Assembly: GCA_019722365.1 (NCBI GenBank)
Contig: JADFUC010001109.1
Span: 124,001 to 188,000, forward strand
Direction: 5' to 3'
Source: Lithospermum erythrorhizon
Lineage: Eukaryota; Streptophyta; Magnoliopsida; Boraginales; Boraginaceae
Length of the DNA: 64,000 nucleotides
The notes below the pieces were generated by a model that had not been told where the DNA came from, ran no database searches, and worked only from the letters and a program-made list of their open reading frames with translations. Below are positions 32,491 through 44,780 of this stretch, in pieces. How positions within the stretch are numbered: position 1 is the first letter of the stretch; every line of letters begins with the position of its first letter. Both the position numbers and the translations under genes were made by a program.

Positions 32491-35100
32491 ATACGATTCC
32501 TTTATCAACGCGATCTGGTCGTGAAATTGCTTGTAAGAAGTGTGTCATGAAACGCTGACTTTCTTTACTCGAGTATGGGCCCGGAATAAGCATTTATGGC
32601 GTCCCTTAAACCAATCGATTACCAAGCGTGGCAGAGAGGCGAGATCTTCCTTGTATATCAGGGCGGATAAATCCTCGATATATCAGCGTCTATACGTTAT
32701 ACTCGTTGTGTGACCCGACATATGCGTTATAATCCGGCAAGGCAAACGTTTGGTCATAGTCAAGAGACGAGCATATAACCTGATAGTTATATACTCCTTG
32801 GTCTGGGGTGTCGAACACAAATTCTAAACAAATATCATGTGAGACCTGAGATATACATGTCTTCTAGCAATTCGTTTCGGTCATGCCCGACTCCACAGTC
32901 ACCCGGACCGGCCGGCCAGCGGTGATCTAGTCCACAACGGGCTAACGTGATCAAGCGTGATCAATCTTGATCCACCTAATCAAAACACCGTGTTAGTGGG
33001 TTTTGATCTTGTCGCCTAACTATCATTTGTCGACGAGGCGCTTTAAAACATCCTATGTTTAGGCTTGAAGAGATTATCAGCAATTCATGTTGCCTCTCTA
33101 GAAAGCATAGACTAACACAAAGTTTAACTTTTCACTAAATCGAGGGGATCTGATACATGTATATTATATATTTCAACGGCATGTGAAATAAATAATGAGT
33201 AGCCATATGAATGAATCATAGCATTCATGTAGTTTATTCTGTCGAATAAAAGCGAAAGGAACTTTTGTTTAATTATTATTTAACTTATTCAGTGAATGAA
33301 CTAGCTCACTTGAACTTTGTCACGTTCGGTTCCTTACATGGCTTCGTGAAAAGCCAAACTTGGTTGAATCGCGAGGAAGGATCTCGACTCCGGATGCGTG
33401 CTTAAATCCATACATGGATCCTTTAAACTGCGTGACTTCTTAGATCATTTCATGATATAAAAGCAAGAGGATAGTGATTACAATCATCCTTTGCAGCCTA
33501 CTTCTGACGATGCTACATTCGTCGACCGATTACTGCCAGCGAAGGAATCATTGTTATTCAAGATTATCGACATAGTCATGCGCGACTATGATTAAAATGG
33601 GTTTCAACCATTTCTGGGGTTCTCGGGTAGGTTTTACAACACAACTTTCGAAATGTGTTATTACGCGTCGACTTATTAATGCATATTTTAACAACATTAC
33701 CAGCAAGCAGATTGGTAGTCGAGTTGTAATGCGAGTTCAAGCTTCCTTTTAGTTTACTAAATGAGCGTACTAGACTTCAGTCATATTATTGGAAAACTCT
33801 TGGCTAATAGCCTTTCATATGTACAAGCGTCCGTAATGCTACTATCACGTCAGTTACGGGTGAAGATCGACAACTAATCCGTTTCCATGTAACTATAGTT
33901 ACCTCTATTCTCTTAAAGTTACACTACCCAGCGTATTCGAATCCGCATGAATACCTTAGAAGTAAAACTTCACAATTCCAATCACGGGAATCGTACTGCC
34001 TACATGAATTTGTGGTCTTGCTGACAACGTGACCTTGACATGGCATACGGTGAATCTGCATTTACTATGTAATAGACTTCAACCACTCATTAATGTGAGA
34101 CCACTACTAGTGGGATTAGACCTCCCAATGAAGAGTTGCACTTATGATAAGAGAATACGTCTATTTATATAATTTAATCTATTATAGATTTCAATCACCT
34201 CGAGCTTAATGTCTTGACTTAATAAGCAAATGTCGTCTGGCTTCATAATATATAATGTATTTGATCATATGTCACATATATATGTAAACTGGGCTCACAA
34301 ATGTACAAGAATCTAATATTCACCCCATACCTTTCCCAAGGTTGTAGGAAGATTTCTTCAACATTTGGTGTATAAAACTTCATTTATGCGATCATGCTCC
34401 CATTTAACTTTAAGGAACTGAGTTCTTCGTCCTCTTGATTCTTATTGATTTTCATCAAGTATCAAAGTGAGGAATTTAACTCCATTATACTCGATCTTAA
34501 GTTTACAACTTTAGATTCTAGTAGTATAGAAACTTTCTTTTATATTCTCGCTTGAGATGTGGAGTTCCAATAACAATGTCAATATCGTATCGTGATCATT
34601 GCCAGGAACATTCTTTGGATACTTGCTTATACCCACATGTTCTTCGTGGAATAGCAATAAGAAAGTTTGAAATAAATATGAGCCTGATCGACGATGAATA
34701 TGTTTAATATTGGTTTACTTGACCCGAATGTATGATTAAGCGCTCATTCATGACGATTGCTCATTTAATGAAATCGTTTATTACTTCGATGATTCACCAT
34801 CCAGGAAAAGTAATATAGTATGAGCTCTTACTGCGATGAATCACCATCCGAGAAGATAAAATAGAGCTTTATACTCAACCATTGTATTCCGTCTATTTCA
34901 TTTAAATGACCTCGGAAGTCATTTGTGGGTATTATTTATTCATGTTGTCATTGTAGCTCCCGTAATAATATAGTATCACATGTACGTAGCTCGTAATATC
35001 TTTATGTCAGTGCTTAAAGCGGTGACTCTCTCACTTACACCATAACACACATTCAACCGGCCAATTTTTTTTTCACATTGACTTATCATCTAATTGCTCA
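32491..35100. other. unassigned, TE-like intergenic DNA
   Basis: Moderately mixed composition, with many short broken frames and no identifiable retroelement domain on either strand. It could be the decayed interior of the element whose LTRs are copies B and C. Confidence 0.4.
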
Positions 35101-36777
35101 CGCTTGTTATTATCATTATCAATCTTAGTATTATAAACGTCCTCAATTGCCTCCAAAAATCTGGAAACAAAGAATTAAAATTAATATCGTAATGCAAATC
35201 TTTATCCCTCTAATTTATTGTCACCATACTACTCCATATCCCACATAATCAAGCAGTAAGCAGTAAAAATTTCACAGCGTTCATACTACAAAAGCTACTA
35301 TAAAATAACACAAAAATAAACCGCAAAGAACATCATATATAACCATTCATCCTTTTCAGCGAGCTGTACTTGAACACCCAGCGTCATCTCGATATCCTCA
35401 AATCAAACAATTACAAATCACCCATATAATATCAATCATTACCTGACAATCTCATTAGCGTCTATAATACACACGATACAACAATTTCATATAGAAACTA
35501 TTCTGCGTAAAAAAATATATTCTGAGATCGTCCATAACACAAATATACTCAAATTGAGCAACGATCTGTATACAAATTCAAACATGAATACCACAAAATA
35601 AATAGCAGAATACCTCAGCCTTGACCACCGTTCAGAGTCGGCATTCCTGATTTAATATTAGTAGCGGATAAGTTTTATTACCTTGAATCTGCGATCGCGA
35701 TCAATTACCATATGCCCGCTCCCGACATAGATAAGGTACTTGACCGGTATTAATCTGATTACTCCAAGTATCCAAGAGAAATTCTTAATTATTTTAAAGA
35801 TCTGACATCTTACGCTTGCGATCAATTTCTAATCCGTGACTACGTGTCACGAGGAATCCTCCTCATTGTGTATTTTATTACCCTTAAATTCCACCTGATT
35901 ACTGACATCAACAACTTCAAATTGACACCCGGTGAATTCCTGCCAATCTTTCCCTGGTATAATTAGGTCTCTTCCTTAAATCCTCGAACATATTCATCAT
36001 TATTCATCCAAGGTTTAAACTGGGGAGTTTACATCCTCAAGAATGATCATTCTTATCACAAAGATGCACTACTACTCAAACACCCGAACTCTTACTTAAG
36101 CATTATTAACAGAATCTTCAAACTTCTTTTCTTATTAGGTCTCGATTTGTATTCACCTAACTTATTTATCATTTCCGATCGAACCCGCATTTCAGCTTCC
36201 TTATAATCACGGATCTTAGTTAACCCGGTAACCTTACTTATAGCCATTGATATTCCTTTACAACTCCGCTCGAGTATATCGTATATTAATTATCACCCTT
36301 ATCCTTAATTAATTTCAGCCATAAAATCTACGTGCTTGTACTACGCGTCAACTATTAAGACATTTCCCAAAATATAGATCACCCAAATATCTCATAATAT
36401 TTCCGATACCTTGCATCATATTCTAACCCATTACATGTATCGTTCCAATATAATCCCTCATAAATATCTACTCATCGTACCGATCTCCATATATGCCCAT
36501 TACCCATCTCAACAAATACATAACTTCGGCGTCGTCATATTGCAATTCGTTTCGCGTATCTCTCCTAATATAACGCATCTTAATCAAATAACACCACAAA
36601 AAACACGAATGCAAGTAGTCTCGTAAGACCCTCATGCCTTGAGTCAACGAAATCTTAATTAGGCGTCACAAGCGATCAACGGATTCGGAAGAAATGAACT
36701 CGAAACCGAAAATGACTCACATGACACGCTTATACTTTGAACTGAGCACGTAACCACAAGACACGAGAAAACATAAA
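35101..36777 (-). other. internal sequence downstream (element sense) of the 36.8-kb gypsy LTR; no ORF recognised
   Basis: By orientation this follows the LTR and PBS at 36.8 kb and should contain the gag leader of a Tekay-like element. No gag, zinc knuckle or pol motif is visible on the minus strand. The element is deleted or heavily decayed here. The 71-codon plus frame at 36411-36626 is unrecognised. Confidence 0.4.
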
Positions 36778-36795
36778 CTGGGCTCGATACAAAAT
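36778..36795 (-). promoter_or_regulatory. degenerate primer-binding site of a gypsy element
   Basis: The minus strand just past the LTR end reads attttgtatcgagcccag, against TTTGGTATCAGAGCCCAG. Adjacent to the LTR, it marks this copy as a 5' LTR on the minus strand. Confidence 0.6.
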
Positions 36796-38289
36796 TATAG
36801 CGACCCGCCCCGGGTGGAACCCCCCGAGGTTAGGACCCGTCCTTGACGCAGCAATATCGAGTCGCCCAACGATGGATAACAATAAATGACTTGCTTTTAC
36901 ATCATAAATAAAAAGCAATATAGCACCGTAAAATGGTGGCCAACGATAGTACAACAACATTGAAAAATCACAATATAAATACATCAAACAATTTGTTATA
37001 CAACAGGTCAATAATAATTATATCTGGCAGAGGCTCAAGGAAGATAAAAGTATGGCGTTGGGAGTGTGACCACCGTACGCCATCTTGTAGTGCATTGCCT
37101 GACCCCGATGCGTATCGGTCATCCATGACAACCTAGGCATGAAGCAGCCGCCACGTAGGAAAATAGGAAGTCGACTAAAAGGCGAGTGAAAATAAATAGC
37201 AGTTAACCTGCACGATCGCCTGAATAAGAATAATTTAGATTCTACTTTATTTAGAGGCTATATACCCAAGTATTTTATAGGTTTTCATACAAAATAAAAC
37301 TTTTCATGGCTTTAATAACACCGATAACTACTTTCATCAACAACTTACTCACGATTTTTAGCAATTACAAGAGGTATTTCACTATACATTATCTTTACGA
37401 GTATAGCTAATTCCCGATAATATCACTTTCAAAACACCACGATAACTAGTATATCTTGCTTCATAACTTCATTGCCATACAACTCAATCAACATCTTTAG
37501 TTCTGCTTTAAGTACTACTCCCCATTTTACAATCATACTCCTCTATGACAACTAATGTTCCTCATAAGACCTTCGAATATATGCATTTCTTAATATGGTG
37601 AGTAATATATCTTGAATCGAGATAATTTGAAATGCGGTTATATTGATTTTCCATTTAGTATCTGGAACTTATTTACCTCCATGGTGTCGGTGTTAGTTAG
37701 ATCGAGTACTTATATTCACAACACATTTGAATCCATTTTCCACCATATATATATAAAATATCATCAAACATCATGACAGTTAACAAACTTGATTTATAAT
37801 TTAAACTCCTAATGTTCTCGTTCGAAGGTGCTCGTCCGTTAGCCGCCCAAGATATATAGAACATATCTAACAAAGACGGTAATGTGCGGTAAGGCTACAA
37901 GCGAAAATAAATACATCTGCGAAGAAAAATAGTTGCCGACAAGGCTTAAAATGAAGTATAACCATCAAAGCAAGCATTTGCTAGCCGCAGCAAACGAAGA
38001 TTATGAATAGTCATCGTAGTCAAATATGAATAAAATACATGTATACGAGGATTATGGATAAAGTCATACAACATAATTCCACATGAAGTCTCGGACATAA
38101 CACATGAATATATAATAGGGGTTAGATAGCCTGATCGCTTCCCAAATGAAATCACGGAGACTCGACAAGCATTAAAACTCACAATTGACAACCTCACATC
38201 TCTCATATCCACCGGGTACCATCCTACAATGCGCATATACTCAATCCGTCTACTGAGGAATGGACAATCAACAATCGCCTCGCTTATAC

Positions 38290-38850
38290 GCGATTATAAG
38301 GCCAAAACACACCCATACACAAAGTATAAGGCACACCGCTTATACACAAAGTATAAGGCACACAGCTTATACCTGAAAGTATAAGGCCACGCATGTATTA
38401 TACCGTAGTATAGGGCCTTGACAATGCACACGACAAAGTAATCAAAGAGAGTCATCTGGCGCGCTATACCGTAGTATAGGGCCAAACCATGTGCTCTGAG
38501 TATAGGGCCAAACCCTTGTATACCGTAGTATAGGGCCACGCCGACAATGCACAGCAAAAGCGATCAAAGAGAATCATACCTTGTGACTATACGTAGTATA
38601 GGGCCAAACCATACCTTTATACCGTGGTATAGAATTTAAACCATGGCAGCTATACCGTAGTATAGGGCCACCGACAATGCACACATTAAAAGCGATCAAA
38701 AGAGAATCATACCTTGCTTATTTATACCGTAGTATAGGGCCAAACAGCATCTTATACGTAGTATAGGGCCACCTCGACAATACTGCGACAAAGCGATCAA
38801 AAGTCATACCGCCGCTATACCGTAGTATAGGGCCAATAGCGTCCATATCT
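38290..38850 (-). repeat. LTR-internal minisatellite (tataccgtagtatagggcc unit in ~115-bp higher-order repeats)
   Basis: Many copies of tataccgtagtatagggcc (variants gaaagtataaggcc, gtagtatagggcc). They are organised into higher-order units that each contain gccgacaatgcaca followed by aaagcgatcaaaagag; these occur near 38,418, 38,543, 38,671 and 38,772. The core holds an inverted TATAC/GTATA pair. The related, smaller array is in the second LTR at 59,590-59,830. Confidence 0.85.
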
Positions 38851-39044
38851 TTGCAAAGGAAGGAGAGTCACCCTAATCCCACAGTAGTCCCAACAGGGTC
38901 GTATCCTAATACTCGAGTAGCACCGAAATCGCCGCATAACTCCGTGAGCGCCTCTGATAACAACTACTTTACTTCCAACAATAGCAAAGCATACGACTAA
39001 TACATCACTGTCGTAAAATCAATCACAACATACATGAAGACGGC

Positions 39045-39160
39045 GCCAAATACAAGTGCCGACAAAGCCGTAAATACCACAAGTGCGAGCAAGGCCACGC
39101 AAATACCGCCCGGTGCCGACAGGCCACATAAATACCCTGAAGTGCCGTCAAGGCCACATA
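39045..39160 (-). repeat. second LTR-internal tandem repeat (~30 bp, aagtgccgacaaggccac)
   Basis: About four units of caagtgccgacaaagccgta-type sequence (agtgcgagcaaggccacgca, ggtgccgacaggccacataa, agtgccgtcaaggccacata). A reduced version is at 60,000-60,050 in the other LTR. Confidence 0.75.
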
Positions 39161-40507
39161 TCTGAAATATAAGTTGGGAGTTCAGGGGGCCATCGCTTAC
39201 CTCAGGCTTGACCTTGATCTTTGCCAGAATAAGTCACATAATCATATTAGGCTCACATGTCCTTACAACCATTACATGTATACCGTTTCCCAGTAATCAT
39301 ATCCTGAGGACATATACGCGTTCAGCATAATTATATTCACAGACACGTACACCTTTTACACATAATTATAATACGGGGCAGGTACCTGCCATTTAAAAGT
39401 ACATAGGTATTACACGTGAGATAAGTCTTCCTTTCTACTAGCTATCACAAAAGTCCTCACGGCTTGATCACGGAGCGATGCCTTCCCATGGTCAAGGCCT
39501 AAGAAACATGAGAAAGTATACTCGGGAACTAATACCAAAATTACTCCTAGAATAAGCATTACCAGCTACCGTGAACGATTTCTAAACGGTCTAACATGGC
39601 CTTGGGCAAACTATCAGTGCAAACTCATCGGACCACAGCAGGCTCGATCGTCCGCTAAAATTCCATCTTATGTTTTATCATTACAAATTAACTTATATGT
39701 CATTCTAGTTAATCGGCGAGTCCCTAATTAACAATCCATACTCAAAATATCAATTATATCTCGACTTGAAAATATTACTTTTCAACCCTAAGCGCACTTT
39801 AATAATTTTAAATCACCGATTTAACGTCGCAATAATATAATAAGGTCGATGTAACCTCTACACATTTAAAGTCTTATAAAATATCGCCTCAAAAGTCAGC
39901 AAAACCTAGAAAAGTCAAGCGGACCATAACTTGTCTCAAAAGCGACCTACAAATCACGAATTAAGCCATATATCGTCCACGGAACCCATAACCAACTAAA
40001 ATTTATCATAAATTCAATTATGTAAAGTCAACCAAAAAGTCAACTATCTAAAACCCAAGAAATATCTCGAAAGACTTGAAATTTCTTACCTTAGCTTCGA
40101 AGAGAATGATGGGAGAAACGATATTCTACAAAGCGATGCTTGAGTTTGAGCGTGATCGAAGAGAGAAATAGAAAAATGTTCAAGGGGGAAATGGAATATT
40201 TCGGCCACCAAGGGAAAGAGGAAGAAGATGGTGATGTGTTATGATGATGTGGAAGATAACTATGAATAGATATTTTAAAAAAATTCGAGTCCCGTTCGGT
40301 TTCGGTTAATTCTCCGCTTATCGTACTTAAATCTCCACGAACCCGATTTCAAAGATAAAATTCTTCCATGACAAACACTACTAAATTATAAATGAAATTG
40401 ACTCAAAAGTTTTCTGAAATAATATTATCATCGAAAAAAAATTATACTATTCGGGTCCCACAGCGACGAAATTTTTTTTTTTTTTTAAATGCTTGAGGTT
40501 ATTCACA

Positions 40508-40735
40508 GTAAACATACAAACTTAATTTAGACTAAGCGAACCTCCGCTAAGTCTAGTAAGAGTTGACTTAGTTCATCTTCTTCAAGATTATACTCAAGTC
40601 TTGTTCTCTTTAATTAACTTGTATGTAAACATACAAACTTAATTTAGCCTAGTGAACCTCCCACTAAGTCTATTAGAGTTGACTTAGTTCATCTTTCAAG
40701 ATATACTCGAGTCTTGTTAGTCATTATCCATAACT
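40508..40735 (+). repeat. ~117-bp tandem duplication
   Basis: Two copies starting gtaaacatacaaacttaatt at 40,508 and 40,625, sharing gttgacttagttcatcttc and actcaagtcttgtt / actcgagtcttgtt. It abuts the gypsy LTR end. Confidence 0.85.
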
Positions 40736-43700
40736 ATTATTCAATGGTTGATGGAAGGTGTCCTTTTAAAGAAGAGTAGAGTAATGTTTCCTTGTCGGAA
40801 TCACATGATATGGAAGCGTGTAAGTCAAACATGGCATTCTTTTCTCTTCTGGGGAGTGCAAAGAAAATAGTTTAGAATCGACAATCTTATTGGAGGATTT
40901 AAAATTGTGTGCTCTTATAATGTAATTAAGCCCCATCATTACACAAGGCTGATAACTCTTTGTATCTTCTCTTTGACTATTTTTTATACTTGGCTCCTTA
41001 TCCGTGATTAAATCATGTGAGTCGAAACTAGTGTTCTAAACCTTGACCAGCCAAGGCATTACGGCTTTGACAACAAAATTATTTGAGATATGAATTTAAT
41101 CAAATCTCTACTCTCTCCAATTCTAAATATTGCCAAATCCTTCTTTCTATGCATTAAGTTCAAAATAATGAGGCAGATCGTAACTTCAACTTATAGTTCC
41201 ATATTGACTCAAGCATGCAAGTGAGGTGAGAACGAATAGATAACTTTGCTTATTTGGTAACATACCATAAGCTTTTTGTTCCCTCATGATTCATGAACCA
41301 TGTTCATCGTATTAAAAACTAAATACCCACGTCACATGTCTTGAAATGTAGATACACAACATTCAAGATCATTCAATAGTTTTTTATAATCGAGTTATAA
41401 AAGAGATCAAACTATTTATCATTTTAAGACTTGTTTGGTGGCTAAAGAATGATATGACGTATTAGTGCCCGTAGCATCATCACTGATTGAATCAAAAATT
41501 AATTATCCTTCAATCATATCATGTGACTTTGTTCACTTGAACCAAAGTTCATGCAACGTATCAACATGATTGAATCAATTTATGGTATTTAAAGTTTTAT
41601 CTGTTAACATCCTGACCCGATTGTAATGGTTGAAGAAGATCGCGTTAACAACTTTTATCCAACAAGTCATTGGATTTCTCCTTAACTTATTTTATTTCAT
41701 TATAAAGTCATGCATTTAGTTTTGCCCAATGAATGGTGAATAATGAGTAAACTAATATTAGCAAACATAATAGGAAATATGCAACTTAAAATAAACAGAG
41801 TAGTTCAAAACAATCCATGCGTATTTACAAAATGAATTGTAAATATGATACCCGTGCCAAATCTCACAAATGTACAAGGTATCCAAGATCTCTACTATAA
41901 TTAGATCCCAAGCGGCAACAACTGCAGCATTTTGAATCGATTATAATAGTAGGTTATCAACCAGTGTAAAACTACATAACTCTTTGTGTCGTTAGCATAC
42001 TATTGAATCTTTACCCGACTTTTGTATCCGACTAACGGTTAAGCGCTGCAATTAAACCAAAATTACTTGGAATGATCATGCAGCCTAGCGTTAGTGGAAA
42101 TCACTTCCAACATGATCCATTGTCATCTAAGTGCAAAGCGCTTAACGCCGTCGTGTCCAGATAATGCAACCGATTTCACAACTTTAAAATTGGCTTGATA
42201 CGTTGCTTAAATTTTAAATTGGTGAGATTATTATTACTTTGCTTTTATTTTACCATGCAGTTGTAGCACATAATCAAGCATATGTACAACATGAAAAATA
42301 AAACAAGTAATGCACATTGAGGCCGCACATTTTAAAACTTGAAAACTAACATCCGGCCCTATTACAATTTCTTTGTCTTAAAGCCTGGAATCTCCACAAA
42401 CTCACGTCTTTAATTACAATTCAAGTACACTAATCCCAACTTAGAGCGACATGCGGCTTGTAGGAGAAAACAAGATAATTAAATAAAATAAAATAATATG
42501 ACTCAGGTCGTATCTGTAATCTGTGCAGCAGGCGGAAAAATACGGATGTATCAATACACATCCATTCATTCCATAACAATACAAAATATTAAATCAAATA
42601 AATGCACTTAATGTCACATATATTAAATGAAATGAAAAATAATTGTGTTCATAATTGACTAATTAATTACCCATTATATTTACAATTAATTATCAATTAA
42701 TGTAAATTTTAAATTCAAATATATTCACACATGATTAATGATAATTATTACAATAATTACCACCCTCTTAAATTATGGAATAATTACTTACAAGTAATTA
42801 ACTCCAAAATTTGAAATTTAAAAGTTATCATGAAAATATTTTCAAAAATTATCAATTAATGAAAATAATTTTGAAAGGAAAATATAAATCAAATTTAATG
42901 CCATTTAAGATATATATTCAATTATCTTAATGACAAAATTTATGATTTAACATTTAAAACCGAAATTAATAATTACCAATAATTTTAAAACCAAAATAAT
43001 TACATAAAATACATTTAGGGTTTTCTAAAAACGGATGACGAACTTCAGCGACCAAAACCGCTTTTGCCTCGGCCACCCATAGTGACCGCGCCCGGCCAGT
43101 GCCATATTACAGCAATGGAAAAGCCGTCCCGGTGGCTGGAAGGTGCAATTCCGGCGCGGACGCCGAAGTGGATTCGCAAGTTCGACCGATTTTAATAATT
43201 CATTTGAGTTTTGAGTTTTAAAGGATTGGTGCAACTTTTGTAAAATGATTTGGAGGCTCTAAAAAATTCAAAAATTCTGGGATTTTTCTTGAACATCAAC
43301 AATATCTTTATTGAACACCTCAGAGTAGATTTTATCAAAAGCTTACTTCTAGTTTTTTGATTAAACTAAAACAATCAAGAAATTCAACGAATTTTTGGAG
43401 TACTTAAATAATTCAAAAACTTCTGGAAAAAATCTAGGATGAACCTCAAATGGTCAAGAACACATAGATTTAATTTCGTAATTTTCTGAAATTTCAGAAA
43501 CCTCTCTGTCAAATCAATGATTCTACCTCAAATTAAAATGCAATTAATCAATTTTAATCCTTTTCAATTCATGAAACAATTAAATAAAATTCAAATCATC
43601 CAAAATCAATACATGAAATGATGATTCCAGCCATGTATTATATATAAAATGGATTGATTTTTTCATATTATATATTCATCAATTGAATATATAAATCATG

Positions 43701-43786
43701 AAATGTCAGGTGTATGCCAATATGTCGACACGCAATCCAAATTAGATAAAATATATCAAACTTGAGTAGGCTACGCGGGAGCCCTT
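40736..43786. other. intergenic, no gene recognised
   Basis: AT-rich with short open frames only. A short GC-rich island at 43,030-43,180 (69-codon antisense frame, 43025-43234) has no recognised similarity. An imperfect inverted repeat gttaagcgctgca / tgcaaagcgcttaac lies near 42,038 and 42,131. Confidence 0.45.
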
Positions 43787-44780
43787 TGTTAGAATCTAGT
43801 ATGAATTTCATTTGTGACAAACACCAAATTCATACGTCGGATCCTAAAAATGATATAAATTTAATCTAAAACACATAATTAACACTTATAAATAGCAGTA
43901 CACTACGGTGATGCCGGCTATCAACACATTCTTTCACGAAGCCTCTTTGAATTCAAATTTGAGCACTTCAAATGTAGTACCTCTAGTTGATTCGCGGAGA
44001 GGTTGAATCCTACGTTGTGTTTGCTAGAACATAGGTTGATTGGATGAAAAATCGAGAAAAATTTTCCAATTCTTCCCTTGATATTACAAGCCATGATAGG
44101 GAGAAAAGGAGGAGGCTTTTGTTTCATTCATGAAAAAATGTTATGATGAAAAACTATGGATTTAGCATATATCGAGCTAAAACCCGACGAATAGCTTAAT
44201 GAGGCGACCCGTTAAGTTTAATCAAACCGTTAAGTAAAATCAAACACTAACAAGTTGTTAATAGTAACTAACAAGTTACTAACAAAGCTCAACTAACTAT
44301 CCGGGTAATTCAATTGACTAATTAATTAGTCGGGTTAAATCAATTTCTATTTTTACATTATCAATGTAAAATCCCAGTGAAATATTAAGTTGATTACAAT
44401 CAACTCTCAATTTAGCAAATGTAGTTTAATTTCCTTACATGAAATAGAATCCAACGTCACGTATGTGTGTGACCCAAAAAGAAATTTCCGAGATAATAGT
44501 AAGTTGTATAATAATAATAATTGACCCGATTACTATTATTATAACGATTAATGAAGTAAGATCTATGATCGCTCATAACCCCTTAAATTATCCTTGAGGG
44601 CAAACTAGTAATATATAGTACTAAGGTGAGCGCTAAAGTTCCGGTAATCCGCGTTTAACTTGACCCGGTAAATGAATTGTCTATGATGTCATGACGGGCA
44701 TAATAAAGAGATAAATTCTCATTGATTTCGACACGATAACTGCGGGTTAATTTATAACTCATCGAAGTGAGTGGGCGGCT
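43787..44780 (-). repeat. LTR-like repeat, copy C
   Basis: Begins tgttagaatctagtatgaat, as copy B does, and follows it block for block to about 44,720 (gcataataaagag ... ctcattgatttc). Flanking sequence on both sides differs from copies A and B. Confidence 0.75.

Larger units (their letters stand above)
36796..40507 (-). repeat. long gypsy (Tekay/Del-like) 5' LTR, ~3.7 kb
   Basis: In element sense it starts TGTGAATAACC (at 40,507), runs through a poly(A) tract, aatttcgtcgctgtgggacc and a pyrimidine-rich leader (near 40,190-40,250), and ends in a ...cggggcgggtcgctata block at 36,796. The same layout (TGTAATAACC, poly(A), TTTCGGTCGG ... GGGCGGATCGTTACA) is seen in the second copy at 58,789-61,315. 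The two share blocks such as gtcagcaaaacctagaaaag and aagttgggagtt. It contains two tandem repeats (38,290-38,850 and ~39,045-39,160). No protein is encoded; the 87-codon antisense frame at 38294-38557 is just the minisatellite translated. Confidence 0.75.

Noticed and set aside
38294..38557. 87-codon antisense frame with repeated ALYYGI words
   Set aside because: It is the literal translation of the LTR minisatellite, not a protein.
38290..38850. CRISPR-like repeat-spacer appearance
   Set aside because: Units are degenerate and spacers are themselves repeated; the array is inside a plant LTR with a second copy elsewhere.
43025..43234. GC-rich island with a 69-codon frame as a possible exon
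   Set aside because: No domain, no convincing splice-site arrangement and no neighbouring exons.
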